64,000 nt of DNA from CAYHVK01 sp964360255 (GTDB lineage Bacteria; Bdellovibrionota; Bdellovibrionia; Bdellovibrionales; UBA1609): NCBI GenBank assembly GCA_964360255.1, contig CAYHVK010000006.1, forward strand, positions 1-64,000. The letters run 5' to 3'. This document shows positions 17,089 through 25,431 of this stretch, in pieces. Position numbers and translations under genes: made by a program. The first letter of the stretch is position 1; each line of letters opens with the position of its first letter. The notes beneath the pieces are model-generated. The model ran no database searches and was not told the DNA's origin. It saw only the letters and a program-made list of their open reading frames with translations.

Positions 17089-17628
17089 TTAGAAGTTCTT
17101 TTTAGTTATATTTTTATATGATTTTTTAATAGGACCAGATGCAACTGCGAGTTGTTGTTCAGCATTTTCAACGAAAGAAGCATTTTCTTTGATGGCTTCT
17201 GTCTGTTTTGCAATCAGATCGCTGTGAGTGGCAGGGGCCATTGCTGTTTTTTCAGCTACGAAAGCCGCAAGACCTTGTTGGTATTTAAGAGTTTCTTCGA
17301 TTGATACAAAGTTAATAGACTTGCGACGAAGAGCTCCTTGTTCACGGCACCAAACTGCAAATTCTTTACCAGTAGAAAGCTTGCTGAATTTTAGTTCACA
17401 AGTCTTAAATAAAGAGGCGATATTTTTTTCAGCATTGAGGCGACGTTCAATTAATTTTGTATTAGCCGCAACAAAACATGATGTATGAGCAGTTGGCCCT
17501 TGAGCTTTAACTGCAGCGCACTTTGCGATTTCAGCGTTAGCTAGTTTTGATGGAGCAGCAAATGCTACTGTAGAAACTTGCGCAATTAATAGTCCGCACA
17601 AAAGAGACTTAGCTACCTTAAGAGACAT
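17089..17628 (-). CDS. Secreted alpha-helical protein of unknown family
   Basis: 179 aa with a clear signal peptide (AQVSTVAFAAPS, cleavage after about residue 24) and a good GGAGG ribosome-binding site. The mature protein is largely helical, Ala/Lys-rich, with four Cys (positions about 37, 51, 77 and 94) that could pair into two disulfides in the periplasm. It has its own terminator and is a single-gene unit. No motif allows a functional assignment. Confidence 0.8.
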   Translation of the reverse strand: MSLKVAKSLLCGLLIAQVSTVAFAAPSKLANAEIAKCAAVKAQGPTAHTSCFVAANTKLIERRLNAEKNIASLFKTCELKFSKLSTGKEFAVWCREQGALRRKSINFVSIEETLKYQQGLAAFVAEKTAMAPATHSDLIAKQTEAIKENASFVENAEQQLAVASGPIKKSYKNITKKNF

Positions 17629-17731
17629 TATAGTCCTCCGTAAATTAAGTTATTAACATTTCGTATCGAAGGCATAATAAATATTGATGGCACTCAGCGA
17701 AAGCCCCCCTGTAATCAAAACAGAGGTGGGA

Positions 17732-18703
17732 CTATTTTTGGCACAAATTGATGGTGGCGGCCTTTTCTATTCGATTCCAGATAGCTGACCAAAGCCCGCT
17801 CACATGTTTTGGGTTGTAACAGACAAATATAAAGTTAGCGCGAGAGCTGCTGAGTTCACGCAACTGAGAATAAAGTTCACGTGCCGCAATTTCAGGTTCA
17901 TCGGATAATCGAAGCTCAGCCGGTCGCCACTCAGAGATTCTAAGTTTCTTCATAAGAGCTGGTTTATCAAGACCAACAAACTCAAAATCATCTACAATAA
18001 CGAGAGGAATCTCAGGCATATAATGGTGCTTCAAATGCCCCGGAGCCACAGGGCTCTCGTCTTCAATAACCTTGTATGTAGTCTCTTCGAGAAGTTTCAA
18101 TGCCTCTTCAAGTTTTTCTTTTGTCACAGCGCCTGGGCGATAAATCACAATTTTATTTTTCTTAAAGCCAATGACAGTCGATTCGACTCCCACTTGGCAT
18201 TCGCCGCCGTCGATAACAAAAACATCGTCTCCGAATTCTTTTTGCACGTGAGAAGCTTGCGTAGGACTAGTTTTGCCAAACATATTCGCACTGGGTGCTG
18301 CTACAGGGTGATCAAGACGTTTTAGTAGTTCAAGGGCAATGGGGTGATTAGGCATGCGAACGCCCACTGTTTCGAGACCCGAAGTGATCAAATTATTCAG
18401 CTTCGGATGTTTTGGTAAAATAAAAGTCAGGGGACCAGGCCAGAAAATTTTCATGAGCTTCTCAGCAATTTCAGGAACAGTCAGCGCCAGTTCTTTCAAT
18501 TGTTCTGTGGAGTGGACATGCACAATAAGCGGGTCGAAGAAAGGACGCTTCTTCGTCTTAAAAATCAGCTCTAAGCTTGCCGGATTTGAAATGTCACCCG
18601 CCAAACCGTAAACGGTTTCGGTAGGGAGTCCCACCACTTGGCCGTCTTTAATCAGGCTTGCGGCTTTCTCAATCTGCTCTTCTTGTTCGGCGGTCAGTTT
18701 CAT
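17732..18703 (-). CDS. tsaC: Threonylcarbamoyl-AMP synthase, Sua5 type
   Basis: 323 aa. The N-terminal YrdC domain (about 1-190) has GLPTETVYGLAGD, KKRPFFDPLIVHV, WPGPLTFIL, VGVRMPNHP and a PSANMFGKTSPT element. The C-terminal Sua5 domain (about 220-320) follows SPVAPGHLKHHYMPEIPLV. The enzyme makes threonylcarbamoyl-AMP from Thr, bicarbonate and ATP for t6A in ANN-reading tRNAs. It is the long Sua5 form, not the short TsaC. An imperfect hairpin at 17703-17732 overlaps its end. Confidence 0.94.
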   Translation of the reverse strand: MKLTAEQEEQIEKAASLIKDGQVVGLPTETVYGLAGDISNPASLELIFKTKKRPFFDPLIVHVHSTEQLKELALTVPEIAEKLMKIFWPGPLTFILPKHPKLNNLITSGLETVGVRMPNHPIALELLKRLDHPVAAPSANMFGKTSPTQASHVQKEFGDDVFVIDGGECQVGVESTVIGFKKNKIVIYRPGAVTKEKLEEALKLLEETTYKVIEDESPVAPGHLKHHYMPEIPLVIVDDFEFVGLDKPALMKKLRISEWRPAELRLSDEPEIAARELYSQLRELSSSRANFIFVCYNPKHVSGLWSAIWNRIEKAATINLCQK

Positions 18704-18721
18704 AACGCCGGGTACTTAAAC

Positions 18722-18751
18722 AAAAAAACCAGCTGAGGTCAGCTGGTTTTT
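18722..18751 (-). terminator. Rho-independent terminator behind 18778-19518
   Basis: A 13-bp stem (AAAAACCAGCTGA and its complement) closes on a two-base centre; on the minus strand it ends in seven T (18722-18728). It separates the secreted-protein gene from the Sua5 gene downstream. Confidence 0.85.
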
Positions 18752-18777
18752 CGTCTATCCCTGTCTTGCAAGAGGAA

Positions 18778-19518
18778 TTAGTAGAGTTTTGTAGGGCGGC
18801 CATCGCCAGAGATGAAGAAAGTCGCTGTGTTCAACTCTTTCTTGAAGGCGATCGGACGAGTTGTAACACTCCAGTTCAGATTGAGCTGCATACCTGCCAC
18901 TGGCATTGCGCGTGTGCCGAGGTTTAATACCTGTGGAATTTCAACATTCGCATCAAATACATAACCCACTTTAACATTGAGTCTTTTGTACTGAATAGTT
19001 GCGTTCGCAAGGTAGCGACCAGTTCCGTCAATGTTACCGCCGAAGCTGTAAGCTAGACGAGCTTCAAAATCGACAACTTTAATGCCATACAAGTTTTTAT
19101 AAGTGACACGATAAACTTCACCGCGTGGGATTCGCCAGCCTTCAAGTTGGTTCCAGCAAGAGATGCCCATTGGTAAAGCGTTCGCAGCTACAGAAGCTGT
19201 CGTAATAAGTGGAGCATTGTCTTTAATAAGAGTGAAAACTTTTGCTCCGATATTAATGATGGCATCAATTCTGACATCACCAGTTGATGGAAGCCCATCT
19301 GTAAATACTCCGCTATTACGAAGAGCTGAGCAATCGCTGGCGTAATCCATGAAACCAGATTTGCGGGCCGTTACTGGCTCGTCTGCGATTTTTTGAATAG
19401 TAACAGTTTTGATAATGTCGCCATTCACTTCATGAACAAACTTCTCGCCTTTTTTCATGGCGAATGCAGATGTGCTCAGTGTGAGTGCGATTGCGATAAT
19501 AGATGCTTTGAACTTCAT
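18778..19518 (-). CDS. Secreted protein, predicted beta-rich
   Basis: 246 aa. The signal peptide is MKFKASIIAIALTLSTSAFA and the start has AAGGGGG upstream. The first half has an Ala-rich segment and two Cys (YASDCSALRNSG and MGISCWNQLEG). The second half consists of alternating strands (VDFEARLAYSFGGNIDGTGR, NATIQYKRLNVKVGYVFDAN). It may be a periplasmic or surface protein of a lineage-specific family. A monocistronic unit with its own terminator. No function can be assigned. Confidence 0.78.
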   Translation of the reverse strand: MKFKASIIAIALTLSTSAFAMKKGEKFVHEVNGDIIKTVTIQKIADEPVTARKSGFMDYASDCSALRNSGVFTDGLPSTGDVRIDAIINIGAKVFTLIKDNAPLITTASVAANALPMGISCWNQLEGWRIPRGEVYRVTYKNLYGIKVVDFEARLAYSFGGNIDGTGRYLANATIQYKRLNVKVGYVFDANVEIPQVLNLGTRAMPVAGMQLNLNWSVTTRPIAFKKELNTATFFISGDGRPTKLY

Positions 19519-19611
19519 AGGGCCCCCTTATTAAGTTAAGGAGGAAGCTATCAAAACTGCGGCAAAAATTGGAAAATATTCAGGGATTGGTAAAATTTAC
19601 TTAGTTTTTAC

Positions 19612-19845
19612 TTAGATCTTAATAAGCCAGGCCAGCAAACCAACCGCGATTGAAGTCGAAGTGGCAGTGATGAGACCGAGGCGAGTGATAAGGCGTAACT
19701 CCATCTCACACATTTGGCCTTCCATATGTGAAAAGCGATTATTCATATGTTCTCTCAACATAGTGATATCCGATTTAGATTCGAATTTTAAAAGTGTGAA
19801 ATCTGCTTTTGTTGCCAAGTCACCCTCAAGTGCATCTAAGACCAT
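19612..19845 (-). CDS. Small coiled-coil/TM protein of DUF1640-like type, N-terminus shortened
   Basis: 77 aa. The stretch EGDLATKADFTLLKFESKSD followed by a coiled coil and a final membrane helix (ITATSTSIAVGLLAWLIKI) is the layout of the widespread small DUF1640/CCDC90-like proteins. The frame stays open upstream for about 16 codons to a TAA and encodes STEAQVQ, matching the family's usual segment just before this point, but contains no start codon. The family's first helix appears to be missing and the ATG has no ribosome-binding site. It is a shortened gene or a decaying remnant. Confidence 0.5.
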   Translation of the reverse strand: MVLDALEGDLATKADFTLLKFESKSDITMLREHMNNRFSHMEGQMCEMELRLITRLGLITATSTSIAVGLLAWLIKI

Positions 19846-19977
19846 TTGTACTTGGGCTTCAGTAGAAGAAGTGTAGACCCGACTTATTTTGATTTATGGC
19901 CACGTGAATTCCCATCGCCGTTGGGGTCGGACGAATGATTTAACCCCTACTTTCTCGATCAGCGACTGAGCAAGTAA

Positions 19978-19999
19978 ATCCACGCGTACACGCGTGGAT
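19978..19999 (-). terminator. Hairpin behind the 2OG oxygenase gene
   Basis: Arms ATCCACGCG/CGCGTGGAT with a 4-base loop lie just after the stop codon on the minus strand, followed by TTTACTTG. A GC-rich stem with a short T run makes a plausible terminator. Confidence 0.65.
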
Positions 20000-20002
20000 G
20001 AC

Positions 20003-21025
20003 TTACTTCATCAAGCCGATCTCGTGCAGTCTCTGCATTAAGAAGTCTTGAGCCAAAACCGGTGGCCATTTTGCTCCGTCACCTTTGCAGCTGTCTAGGC
20101 AAGTCAGCATAGCTTCTGGGTTTGGATGGATAAAGAACGGCATTGAATAGCGGTGGCCGTTGGTGCCGTCATTAGGGTTCACCACACGGTGCGTAGTCGA
20201 TGGGATCACATCATTCGTAATACGAGCAAGCATATCGCCTGCATCAACGACGAGGTTATTCTTATCTGTTTCAACAGGGAGCCATTTTCCATCACGGTCT
20301 AGTAGCTCAAGACCTGAAGTCGTAGCCGCCACAAGAATCGTGATGAGATTGATATCTTCGTGTGCAGCTGCGCGAACGCAGCGTGGATCAACAGAATCCG
20401 GAATCGGCGGGTAGTGAAGTAGGCGAAGAATTGAATTTCCATCGACCGTCATTTTTTTAAAATAATCAGCTTCAACTTTAAGTGGACCCGTCAAAGCTTC
20501 GAGCATTTTATCGCCCACAACATCTAAAGAGCGGTAAAGCTCAGACATTGTTTCTTGAAAACCTTTTACTTCAGTCGGATTAATATTTTCTGGGAATTGA
20601 GTTTTATATTTATGACCTTCTGGTAATTCACGACCGACATGCCAGAATTCTTTTAAATCTGAAACTTGTGCATTTTTTGCGTGTTCTTTACCGAACGGAG
20701 TGTAGCCGCGCTGATTGCCGCCCACTTTAGAAATATAAGATTTTTTAGTCGCATCTGGCAGAGCGAAAAGCTGTTCGAGCTGCGCGTAAGCTGTATCGAG
20801 CATGCTCATGTCGACGCCATGATCTTTTAAAATAATAAAACCGTAATATTTAAGGGCATCGAAAAGCTCATTAACAAAAGTTTGTTTCTCTTGTGGAGAA
20901 CCCTGTGTGTAAGAGCGCAAGCTCAAAGTTGGAACTTCAGTGTAGGTGCGTGCTGGCTTTGTTAAAGCCGTGCGAGATTGAAAATGACCTGGCGTTTCTG
21001 TTGTCGACATAGGACCCCCATCCAA
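20003..21025 (-). CDS. 2-oxoglutarate/Fe(II) oxygenase, isopenicillin-N-synthase-like
   Basis: 340 aa. An N-terminal DIOX_N-like half (YYGFIILKDHGVD, GNQRGYTPFGKEH) is followed by the jelly-roll core. The iron triad reads AAHEDINLIT (His and Asp) and PSTTHRVVNP (distal His), and GHRYSMPFF carries the Arg-x-Ser that binds 2-oxoglutarate. The fold family includes IPNS, ACC oxidase and ethylene-forming enzymes; the substrate is not evident. It stands alone with its own terminator. ATG at 21025 (GGGGG six to seven bases upstream) and at 21010 are both plausible starts. Confidence 0.88.
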   Translation of the reverse strand: MDGGPMSTTETPGHFQSRTALTKPARTYTEVPTLSLRSYTQGSPQEKQTFVNELFDALKYYGFIILKDHGVDMSMLDTAYAQLEQLFALPDATKKSYISKVGGNQRGYTPFGKEHAKNAQVSDLKEFWHVGRELPEGHKYKTQFPENINPTEVKGFQETMSELYRSLDVVGDKMLEALTGPLKVEADYFKKMTVDGNSILRLLHYPPIPDSVDPRCVRAAAHEDINLITILVAATTSGLELLDRDGKWLPVETDKNNLVVDAGDMLARITNDVIPSTTHRVVNPNDGTNGHRYSMPFFIHPNPEAMLTCLDSCKGDGAKWPPVLAQDFLMQRLHEIGLMK

Positions 21026-21202
21026 TATCCCCCAGAGTTAGTCCTCTCCTATGATTTGGTCAAGGCCTTGAGAGGGAATTTGTGCCTAAAACGGCTTATG
21101 TCTAAGCCTTATACAGCCGAATTGGGGCCATTTGCATATAAGAGCGGAATAAGAATCGCATAGCCTAATGAGTTCGCTTTAATAGTCTTTTTCGGAGGTT
21201 TT

Positions 21203-21760
21203 ATGACCAAGTCTATCGCCATTTCAATCATTCTAGTCGTAGCACTCGTAGTGCAAGCTTTTGGATCTTTTGCCCTTGCGGGTTCAAGTCGCGTAAAAGA
21301 ATCCCTTAAGGCAACTGAAGAGCAGAGAATAGAAAGCATTGCCCAATATTACGAAAAGATGGCGGATGTAGATGTAAGTATTGCTTTATTAGAGCGCGAT
21401 CTTGATGAGGCCATTGCTAAAAATCCAGGTGTTAAAAACAGTTTAACTATCAAAAAAGCGGGTTTGATCGCGGTCGGTGTTGGTATCGGCGTCTTAGCTG
21501 TCGGTGGCGGAGTTATTAGCGGTGCCGCTCGTACAGCTGATACATTCAGCAAAGCGCAATCTTTTGCTATAGGAAAGCTCCTCGGTATCGGTGGTAGCTT
21601 AATCTCTCTCGCTGGCGGAGCGGTAGCAATCGCTGGTCACGAAGGTTCAATTCAATTAGATGACGGGCAAATTCAAGTGATCAGAGGCCAACTTAAATTA
21701 GCCAAGAAACAATTAGCTCAACTTCAGGCGGCTGTAGATCAGTTGATGAAAGTAAAATAG
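21203..21760 (+). CDS. Secreted/membrane coiled-coil protein, paralogue 2
   Basis: 185 aa with a TCGGAGG ribosome-binding site. The signal peptide (VVQAFGSFALAG) is followed by SSRVKESLKATEEQRIES, a coiled coil, two glycine-rich hydrophobic helices (about 85-110 and 125-145) and a C-terminal coiled coil (QIQVIRGQLKLAKKQLAQLQ). Layout and the first mature segment match the product of 10828-11376. The gene is followed after 15 nt by another secreted-protein gene, so the two are likely co-expressed. An envelope structural role is a guess. Confidence 0.82.
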   Translation: MTKSIAISIILVVALVVQAFGSFALAGSSRVKESLKATEEQRIESIAQYYEKMADVDVSIALLERDLDEAIAKNPGVKNSLTIKKAGLIAVGVGIGVLAVGGGVISGAARTADTFSKAQSFAIGKLLGIGGSLISLAGGAVAIAGHEGSIQLDDGQIQVIRGQLKLAKKQLAQLQAAVDQLMKVK

Positions 21761-21775
21761 TTCGTCAGGAAGATC

Positions 21776-22816
21776 ATGCGCGTGCGGAATTTATTCTTAA
21801 ATTTAATCGCCGTCAGTGTGCTCGCAACTGCGAGTGCATCGTCTTACGCCATTTCTTGTGATATTTTCTTTACTAAAAATTATCAGGCCCGCCGAGCCAC
21901 TCAATTGGCCCAAGCTAAAGATAAGCTCGAAAGGCTTGTTGAAGAAGAGTTGCAAAAAGCTGGTTTTAAAACTGTCGATGATGAGAAAACCTCATGGCGT
22001 ATTCGTTTTCGCACAAAAAAATTGGCCACCCAAATAGATCCTTATCAGTTTCAGAACGAACGTTACCGCAAATTCTGGATAGAGAAACTCATTGATTTAA
22101 AGATCAGTGAGAATCTCAGTGTGATAGATGATTCTTATTTGAATCTGAACGACGGTCAGCGCCGCGCTTTAATGCGTCTGATTTTTCGCTCGATTATTAA
22201 TAAGGGCCTGCTTGATATTCCGACCCAAGAGCAAAACCCACAGTTTCGCGCAAAGTTTATGAAAGTGGCTCGTTTTATCAGACACAATTGGCCTTTCCGT
22301 ATAGTGGCTGAATGGCGTTTGCCACGTCGAACGATTCTATTAAGCGAAGAGCAAATCCTCGCTCTTGTTGAAAATGGCTCTAGCGCTATTACTCAAGACC
22401 CGATCTTAACGGCTGCTTTACGCTCTGAAGGACGCACTTTAGTTGTTCAGAATCTTAATACCGTCGGTCTTGTGGCCTTTTACGTAGTTTATGCTTATTT
22501 TGGTTACAACAATCTCGCACCTAAATTTCTTGATGCCTATGAAGCGGCGAAAGAGTACATCATCGCGCAAAATACAGATGAGTTTGTTGATAAAGTTGAA
22601 GTCGCGACAGCGGCTATCGACGTCGAAGAGGTGCAGTTGGCCTTAGCTAGTGATGAAATTCAAGTCGTTGAAAATGATATTCTCACTCGTTACGGTGCTG
22701 AAGCTTCGGCCGACGAAAAAATCGAAATTCGTCGGGATATTTGTTTGGATCCTCAGCGCTATGGTAAAACTCTGTCTGCTGACAGTCAGAAAAAATGTTT
22801 AGCTGTCTCTAGATGA
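21776..22816 (+). CDS. Secreted protein of unknown family
   Basis: 346 aa. The signal peptide ends ASSYAIS. The mature part is mainly helical, with charged segments (LAQAKDKLERLVEEELQKAG), an Arg-rich middle, one hydrophobic segment near residue 225-245 (TVGLVAFYVVYAYFGY) that could cross a membrane, and an acidic C-terminal helix region. Two Cys near the C-terminus (ICLD and KKCLAV) could pair. It sits 15 nt behind coiled-coil paralogue 2. No catalytic motif was found. Confidence 0.75.
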   Translation: MRVRNLFLNLIAVSVLATASASSYAISCDIFFTKNYQARRATQLAQAKDKLERLVEEELQKAGFKTVDDEKTSWRIRFRTKKLATQIDPYQFQNERYRKFWIEKLIDLKISENLSVIDDSYLNLNDGQRRALMRLIFRSIINKGLLDIPTQEQNPQFRAKFMKVARFIRHNWPFRIVAEWRLPRRTILLSEEQILALVENGSSAITQDPILTAALRSEGRTLVVQNLNTVGLVAFYVVYAYFGYNNLAPKFLDAYEAAKEYIIAQNTDEFVDKVEVATAAIDVEEVQLALASDEIQVVENDILTRYGAEASADEKIEIRRDICLDPQRYGKTLSADSQKKCLAVSR

Positions 22817-22835
22817 TTTTTTAACATCACCGTTT

Positions 22836-23621
22836 CTAACTCAAATACTTCTGAAGGCGTAAGGGGTGATTGGTAAAAATCCAATCAACTCCGCGATGAA
22901 TTTCGCGATAGAGAGCCCCGCGTGTTTCGATAAAACCTGTACCTGTAATTAAACCCTTTTCTTTACTCAGCCTGAGACGCTTATCATTTAAAAGCATAAA
23001 GTGTCCGCTGACGGCGCCGTAGTTCCGTTCAAGAGTTTGGGCAACAGTGTTGTCTATATCTCTCCAGTCCACGCACATCACGCTTTGTTTGCTGACAAAA
23101 TTCTGTGTATCAAAAAGTGAGGGTGAAAGAGTCAGCAGGTAATAATCTTCACAGGGTCTCAGAAGCCGCAAAGTATTTTCGAGAGCTAAGAAGTTATTAG
23201 CCGTTAAAATGGAATCTTCGGGTTGCTTAATTTCAATTAAGAGTTTTATTTTTTTACCATAACGTTGAACCATTTCAGAGAGTGATGGAATATCAGGCAC
23301 TAAAATTCGTAAATCTGAAAAATTCGTATCGGTAACTTTAGTCTCTTGCTTTTTGAATAATCGTCCTAAGTGATTGTCGTGATGAACAACCGGTACGTTA
23401 TCTTTCGTAAATCGTACATCAAACTCAATCCCCCATATATGGTTTTCAACGGCGAGGTCGAAAGCTTTGAAAGTATTTTCTAAAGCCAATTTATTCTCGT
23501 GAACTCCGCGATGGGCAATGAGCTTGACGGCTTTTCTCTGGTCGTGAGTGGGATAAGGGGCTTGCGTGAAGCCCCAGTAGTAGTTTGTGGTAGTATTTAG
23601 AATTTTCTCAAATAGGTTCAC
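22836..23621 (-). CDS. Glycerophosphodiester phosphodiesterase
   Basis: 261 aa of a TIM-barrel GDPD. LIAHRGVHENKLALENTFKAF contains the HRG and ENT motifs, GIEFDVRFTKDNVPVVHHD the metal-binding Glu/Asp and second His, and LLIEIKQPE a further acidic strand; DWIFTNHP closes the barrel. It hydrolyses glycerophosphodiesters to glycerol-3-phosphate and an alcohol. No signal peptide is seen, so it should be cytoplasmic. The gene is convergent with 21776-22816, 19 bp apart. Confidence 0.92.
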   Translation of the reverse strand: MNLFEKILNTTTNYYWGFTQAPYPTHDQRKAVKLIAHRGVHENKLALENTFKAFDLAVENHIWGIEFDVRFTKDNVPVVHHDNHLGRLFKKQETKVTDTNFSDLRILVPDIPSLSEMVQRYGKKIKLLIEIKQPEDSILTANNFLALENTLRLLRPCEDYYLLTLSPSLFDTQNFVSKQSVMCVDWRDIDNTVAQTLERNYGAVSGHFMLLNDKRLRLSKEKGLITGTGFIETRGALYREIHRGVDWIFTNHPLRLQKYLS

Positions 23622-23666
23622 GCCTTCAGATCGTAGACAGGGTGAACTGGGGGGTCAATAGGCGGC

Positions 23667-23897
23667 TTACTTTTGTTTAATATAGCCGCGGTGAAGAAGG
23701 CGAGAATAGGTGACATAAGCAGCGAGAACAAAGAGAGTTAAAATATTGAATTTAACGAAAAACGTATTCGAATAATTGCTAGTGAGCCCGTAAAATGCGA
23801 ATACAGTAAGAATCAGCGGTTTTGCCTCGTAATATAATTTTTCAAGCGGATGACTTGATACGGCAGAACGTGACAATTGATGCAAGCGGCGCATTTT
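23667..23897 (-). CDS. Small membrane protein
   Basis: 76 aa from the second ATG (MRRLHQLSRSAVSSHPLEKL), which has GGGAG ten bases upstream; the ATG at 23921 has none. A basic N-terminal segment precedes two hydrophobic helices (LILTVFAFYGLTS and ILTLFVLAAYVTY) and a Lys-rich end. It may share the transcript with the GDPD gene 46 nt downstream. Not recognised. Confidence 0.7.
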   Translation of the reverse strand, partial: KMRRLHQLSRSAVSSHPLEKLYYEAKPLILTVFAFYGLTSNYSNTFFVKFNILTLFVLAAYVTYSRLLHRGYIKQK

Positions 23898-23962
23898 CTT
23901 TTTCTCCCTAATAAAATACATACTATTTCAGCCTCACGTACCGTCTTAATATTAGAATACGA

Positions 23963-24012
23963 TCTCTTTTTGAAACTGCCCAAGTTTTTTTTTGATGTGT
24001 TTCAAAATGAGA
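23963..24012. repeat. Imperfect inverted repeat downstream of the TetR gene
   Basis: 14-base arms (23963-23976, TCTCTTTTTGAAAC; 23999-24012, GTTTCAAAATGAGA) match at 13 of 14 positions around a 22-base spacer with nine T in a row. It lies 7 nt past the TetR stop. It may end that operon or be a regulator site for the small membrane gene beyond it. Confidence 0.6.
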
Positions 24013-24018
24013 CAGTGA

Positions 24019-24621
24019 TTAAGCCATGAACAGTTCGGTCATCCAGAATTCAACGGACTCCATCACTTTATTTTGATCGGCTTTCTGACTTAATTCTCCA
24101 CGTTGCCAGCTAAAAGCTAGACCCATTCTGAAGGCTGTCAATATTTCAGACGCCATAAGGGCGCGATCTTTAGGGTAAGAAAAGTGGGTTTCAAAGTGTT
24201 TGGATTGACGGCGAATATAAGCCTGTTCTACTTCTGCTATGCTGCGGCCCGGAGCTGTATCAGTTCCGCGATACTTAAAATAAACGGGTACAAACCAAGG
24301 ATAATCTTGAGTGTTCTCAAACATTCTTTGCATTCCGGTGCAGATGGCTTTTACTAAATCTTCTTTTGTTGAAATCGTATCTGCCATATCACGTTGAGTG
24401 AGATGCATACCTAAGTGATCGATGGCAAAACGAATTAAGTCCTCTTTATCGGCGCCAATGTACTTATAAATCCAAGCACGTGAGACGCCGGCTTTTTTTG
24501 CTACCAAGGTGTGGGTGATTTTGTGGGGGCCTAAAGCTCCTAAAAGGGCAAATAAAGCTTTGCTAACAGCATTGAATTTATCCATTTTATCGGTGCGAAC
24601 ATTTGTAGCTTTTGGCGGCAT
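24019..24621 (-). CDS. TetR-family transcriptional regulator
   Basis: 200 aa. The N-terminal helix-turn-helix (ALGPHKITHTLVAKKAGVSRAWIYKY) is a standard TetR DNA-binding domain. The rest is a helical ligand-binding domain of normal length. It is the last gene of a four-gene minus-strand operon, 12 nt behind the DUF3050 gene, and so probably senses a substrate or product of that pathway and controls the operon. No clear palindromic operator was found ahead of the first gene. Confidence 0.88.
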   Translation of the reverse strand: MPPKATNVRTDKMDKFNAVSKALFALLGALGPHKITHTLVAKKAGVSRAWIYKYIGADKEDLIRFAIDHLGMHLTQRDMADTISTKEDLVKAICTGMQRMFENTQDYPWFVPVYFKYRGTDTAPGRSIAEVEQAYIRRQSKHFETHFSYPKDRALMASEILTAFRMGLAFSWQRGELSQKADQNKVMESVEFWMTELFMA

Positions 24622-24633
24622 TCATTCAGAAGA

Positions 24634-25431
24634 TTAAACCGTCGCAGATATGTCAAATCTTTCTTTTTTTATCTCGTCAATAAGCCCATCCCATAAATGA
24701 ATTCTTGCTTGTAATGCCAATTGTGCGACATCCGCTACTTCTTGCCATTTCTTTGCATTCACTCCGCACAATTCACGCAAGAGCTTAACGCCCATCGGGC
24801 CATGAGTATCGGCATCGAGTTCAATATGGCGTTTTAAATACGTGCGAAAGGCATGACAAGGCAATCCGGTTTGGCTTTGCACTTTTGGCAAAATATTTTG
24901 AAACATTTCTGGGATAATATCTTCTCTGCCTAACAAGAACGCACTGGCCACTTCGTGCGAAGATTTGCTAGCGAGAAGCATCGTGGTGCGCACAAACTGT
25001 TTTGTCGCATGCGGAATCGGCATTAGATTGAGGGCATACTCGACGCTGTACTGCGCTTTAATTAAATCAACAAATTCGAGAATAAGGCGGCCATTGGCCT
25101 CGACTTCACCCATAGCTTCTACATAAAGATCGAAGTGGCCACGATAATGCCCAGGTTCAATTTCGTCTGATTCTTCTGCGAGAACAATTTCGTTAACTAG
25201 GCGTGCGGCCAGCGCTGAAGCTGGTGGCACCCATGGGACTTCAACCGAAGTGAAATGACGCTGGAGACTTTTTAAAAGCGACATAAAATCCCAAACCGCG
25301 AAGGCATGGGACTCCATAAAAATCTGCAATGAAATAATATCATCGATCTCATTGTAAAGAGGATGATTGAGGAGCTTTCGTTTGATCGGGTCGAGAAAAA
25401 TTTCGAGCTCTTGATAAGACGTAATTTTCAT
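24634..25431 (-). CDS. DUF3050 family protein (heme-oxygenase-like fold)
   Basis: 265 aa. The sequence FLDPIKRKLLNHPLYNEIDD and IFMESHAFAVWDFMSLLKSLQ is the DUF3050 signature, and EHIELDADTHGPM-like spacing appears as KRHIELDADTHGPMG near residue 211. Conserved Glu and His residues (MESHAFAVWD, KRHIELDADTHG) could hold a di-iron centre as in heme-oxygenase-like oxidases; that is inference from the fold. The protein is cytoplasmic. It is translationally coupled to the radical SAM gene (ATGA) and precedes the TetR gene, so it should act on the same substrate. Confidence 0.86.
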   Translation of the reverse strand: MKITSYQELEIFLDPIKRKLLNHPLYNEIDDIISLQIFMESHAFAVWDFMSLLKSLQRHFTSVEVPWVPPASALAARLVNEIVLAEESDEIEPGHYRGHFDLYVEAMGEVEANGRLILEFVDLIKAQYSVEYALNLMPIPHATKQFVRTTMLLASKSSHEVASAFLLGREDIIPEMFQNILPKVQSQTGLPCHAFRTYLKRHIELDADTHGPMGVKLLRELCGVNAKKWQEVADVAQLALQARIHLWDGLIDEIKKERFDISATV

